Positions 62,012-64,000 of a stretch of DNA of 64,000 nucleotides are shown piece by piece (position 1 is the first letter of the stretch; each line of letters opens with the position of its first letter). The notes beneath the pieces are model-generated. The model was not told the origin of the DNA. It saw only the letters and a list, made by a program, of their open reading frames with translations, and did not search any database. The DNA lies in the NCBI GenBank assembly GCA_037045045.1, contig JBAOHL010000005.1, forward strand, positions 620,001-684,000, in the 5' to 3' direction. The stretch comes from Phosphoribacter sp037045045 (GTDB lineage: Bacteria > Actinomycetota > Actinomycetes > Actinomycetales > Dermatophilaceae). Made by a program: the position numbers and the translations under genes.

Positions 62012-62959
62012 TCAGCTCTCGGCGTCGCCGTCGGAGCCGTCGGCCCCCTCGCCCGCAAGCGGTTCGTCCGAGGTGGCTTCACCGGTGGCGCCGTCGAGTT
62101 CGGCGAGCTTGCCCTGGAAGTACTTGCGCAACTCGGCCCGGTAGGTCCGTTCGTAGCCACGCAGGGCCTCGAGCTTGCCCTCCAGGGCGCGCTGCTCCTC
62201 CAGCAGCGAGCCGAGGACCTGCTCCCTCTTGCTCTGTGCCTCTGCGACCATCCCGCTGGAACGCTCCCGCGCCTCGGCGAGCAGCTCGTCGTGGCGAGTC
62301 TGCGCGGTGCCGACGAGCTCGTCGTGACGGGTCTGCGCCGAACCGACGAGCTCGTCGTGACGTGACTGACCGGTGGCGAGCAGGTCGTCGTGCCGGGCTT
62401 GGGCCTCGGCGAGCAACTCGTCGTGGCGCGCCTGGCCCTTGGCCACATGCTCGTCGTGCACCCGTTGGGCCAGCTCGATGAGACCGGCGGCCCCCATCCC
62501 GGCGACCCCCCCGACCACCGCAGGAGTCACCACCGAGGAGCCGCTGGCCTGGTCGGGCGCGCCTCCCACGGTTGCGGCGCCCTCGGCCGCCGCGGCCGCC
62601 TCCTGTTGCGCCTGGGCGATCTGCGCGTTGACCTCGCCGAGCTGGTTCTGAGCCGACGCGATCTCGTTGCGCAATTCCTCCAAGCGAGCCTGGGCCTGCT
62701 CGTGCTCCGCCGTGTCGACCGGCTCCGCCTGCCCCGAGACTGTCGCCGCCGCCGTGTCGGGGTCGGCGACCGGGGGTAGCCCGCGGCCGGCCCGGCAGTC
62801 GTCGAGCTGGGTCTTGAAGTCGTCGCGCTGAGCGATGATCGAACGCAACTCGGCGACGATCTCGTCGAGGAAGTCGTCGACGTCCCGCTCGTCGTACCCC
62901 TTGCGGAACTGGGTTGTCTGGAACTGCTTGTTGAGCACCTGCTCCGGCGTCAACGCCAT
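62012..62959 (-). CDS. wag31: DivIVA/Wag31-like polar growth protein
   Basis: DivIVA marks curved poles and recruits wall synthesis in actinobacteria. The 315-residue protein starts with the conserved MALTPEQVLNKQFQTTQFRKGYDERDVDDFLDEI, then coiled coil. A Gly/Val-rich segment (VVTPAVVGGVAGMGAAG, about 145-165) separates it from a second coiled coil with repeated 11-residue units (RHDELLAEAQ, RHDELVGSAQ). The tail is acidic. It lies in the conserved yggS-sepF-yggT-divIVA order, consistent with cell division and growth. The ATG start is preceded by AAGGTG. Confidence 0.95.
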   Translation of the reverse strand: MALTPEQVLNKQFQTTQFRKGYDERDVDDFLDEIVAELRSIIAQRDDFKTQLDDCRAGRGLPPVADPDTAAATVSGQAEPVDTAEHEQAQARLEELRNEIASAQNQLGEVNAQIAQAQQEAAAAAEGAATVGGAPDQASGSSVVTPAVVGGVAGMGAAGLIELAQRVHDEHVAKGQARHDELLAEAQARHDDLLATGQSRHDELVGSAQTRHDELVGTAQTRHDELLAEARERSSGMVAEAQSKREQVLGSLLEEQRALEGKLEALRGYERTYRAELRKYFQGKLAELDGATGEATSDEPLAGEGADGSDGDAES

Positions 62960-63095
62960 GGGTCACCTTCGATTCGACTGGTTCGCGTCCGGGACAACGC
63001 TACCGAATGCGGCCGGGCCTGGCCGAATCGCACACGTCCGGGCCTGGCCGCCGGCAGCCGACGGGGGGGCCGCTCGGCACGAGCGCGATGACTAC

Positions 63096-63377
63096 CTACC
63101 CCGGCACGAGCCCCATGAGCAGCGACGTGAGCAGGAACAGCGCCAGGAAGGCCAGGTCGATCCGGATCCCCCCCAACGTGAGGTTGGGGATGAGCCGCCG
63201 CAGCATCTTCAACGGCGGATCGGTCACCGTGTAGACGACCTCGGCCACCACGAGAACCACCCCGCGCGGTCGCCAGCCGCGCGCGAGAGCTTGGATCCAG
63301 TCGATGACGAGGCGCCCGATGAGTGCCACGAAGAAGAGGAACAGCAGCAGGGATACGACCTGCCAGACCGAACGCAT
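63096..63377 (-). CDS. yggT: YggT-family membrane protein
   Basis: This 93-residue protein has two predicted transmembrane helices with an intervening loop carrying VVLVVAEVVYTVTDPPLKMLRRLIPN, the YggT hallmark. It is always found beside sepF and divIVA in actinobacteria, suggesting a division-linked role, but no biochemical function is known. Length and topology are typical. Confidence 0.92.
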   Translation of the reverse strand: MRSVWQVVSLLLFLFFVALIGRLVIDWIQALARGWRPRGVVLVVAEVVYTVTDPPLKMLRRLIPNLTLGGIRIDLAFLALFLLTSLLMGLVPG

Positions 63378-63422
63378 GGGGTCAGTGTCGCCGACGAAGG
63401 TGTGTGCAGCGCGCCGCCAGGC

Positions 63423-63878
63423 TCAGCTCTGGTTGAACGGCGCCCGGGCCCGCACCGGCGCCGACTCCTCGGCCGAGACTTCGACATGCTCCGGCGAGAG
63501 CAAGAAAACCTTGGCGGTGACCCGCTCGATGGTGCCGTGCAGGCCGAAGACGAGGCCTGCGGCGAAGTCGACGAGGCGCTTGGCGTCGGCGTCGTCCATG
63601 TCCGTGAGGTTCATGATGACCGGGGTGCCGTCGCGGTAGGACTCGCCGATGCTCTTGGCCTCGTTGTAGGTGCGCGGGTGGATCGTCGTGATCCGGTTGA
63701 GCACGCCGATCTCGTGGTCGCGCACCACCCGGGCCACCGGCGTGTGACGGGTGGGCAGCTGGGTGACTGCGGCGCCGTCGTCTCGGCGGTCGTCCTCGTA
63801 GCCCTCGTCGTAGCGGCCGTAGGCGTCGTCCTCGGCCAACCCGAGATACACCATCGTCCTGCGCAGTGCCCCAGCCAT
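63423..63878 (-). CDS. sepF: Cell division protein SepF
   Basis: SepF anchors FtsZ to the membrane; in actinobacteria, which lack FtsA, it is the main anchor. The 151-residue protein has an N-terminal amphipathic helix (MAGALRRTMVYLGL), an acidic linker (about 17-45), then the SepF beta-alpha domain with ARTYNEAKSIGESY-like and VIMNLTDMDDADAKRLVDFAAGLVFGLHG. A GAGGAG ribosome-binding site precedes the ATG. It is in the same strand order as yggS. Confidence 0.95.
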   Translation of the reverse strand: MAGALRRTMVYLGLAEDDAYGRYDEGYEDDRRDDGAAVTQLPTRHTPVARVVRDHEIGVLNRITTIHPRTYNEAKSIGESYRDGTPVIMNLTDMDDADAKRLVDFAAGLVFGLHGTIERVTAKVFLLSPEHVEVSAEESAPVRARAPFNQS

Positions 63879-63949
63879 GGTGTGGATCTCCTCGTCCTGT
63901 CGCGGGTGGTGCGCCGGTCACGGCAGCGGCCGGCCCCGGTGCCTCGACG

Positions 63950-64000
63950 TTATCGAAGCGGCGGACGGGAACCGAGGATTGCCGTGCCGACACGCAGGTG
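63950..64000 (-). CDS. yggS: YggS PLP-binding protein, C-terminal end only
   Basis: The last 16 codons and TAA of a frame reading HLRVGTAILGSRPPLR are visible. This matches the conserved C-terminus of YggS/PROSC (usually HLRIGTA.LGxR), a PLP-homeostasis protein. The rest lies beyond the window edge, and its position immediately before sepF supports the call. Confidence 0.75.
   Translation of the reverse strand, partial: HLRVGTAILGSRPPLR

Overview
The window is about 70-74% G+C and comes from an actinobacterium. RpmB, HisA/PriA-type, NdgR, FbiD, Wag31/DivIVA, SepF, a Lys/Ala-tailed HU and an H1-like DksA protein are all actinobacterial in style. Gene order fits the Intrasporangiaceae/Dermatophilaceae (Micrococcales), but that placement is an inference. 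A strongly over-represented octamer (GTATGCCG/CGGCATAC, more than 60 copies by eye) marks the resident chromosome.

Left part (1-18 kb), housekeeping: recG (cut by the window edge) and fakA; rpmB with its own promoter and a strong terminator; a nitronate monooxygenase under a palindromic operator; thiL, a stand-alone Lrp/AsnC ligand domain and a DUF3515 lipoprotein; ddl divergent from a PLP trans-sulfuration enzyme; plsC-gpsA; fbiD and a cold-shock-like protein; hupB; leuCD divergent from ndgR with a shared palindrome; and an L,D-transpeptidase.

Middle (18-37 kb): tRNA-Glu and tRNA-Gln; a three-gene ABC-2 exporter; DUF445; a two-component system whose kinase has a frameshift; a secreted DUF1800/DUF1501 pair; then a tightly overlapping his operon read leftward (hisD-hisC-hisB-unknown-hisH-membrane protein-hisA-sseB); oligopeptidase B; and an AlaX editing protein.

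Accessory island (about 37-49 kb): a giant secreted RHS protein with a GIY-YIG-like toxin tip; an overlapping putative immunity gene; an overlapping secreted HNH nuclease; an ISL3 fragment between inverted copies of a 48-bp sequence; IS110 and IS256 elements; and an immunity gene beheaded by IS256. The resident octamer is absent from about 42.5 to 49.4 kb, which independently marks this DNA as recent.

Right part (49-64 kb): cobQ, a RluA-type pseudouridine synthase, a winged-helix protein and dnaE. The last two are interrupted by eleven single-base insertions, probably consensus error. An OPT transporter with a PqqD-like partner follows, then the conserved actinobacterial cluster read leftward: yggS (3' end), sepF, yggT, divIVA/wag31, dksA-like, lspA and an RluD-type synthase.

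Many transcription units appear to start leaderless: a TANNNT -10 box lies 6-7 nt before the start codon.
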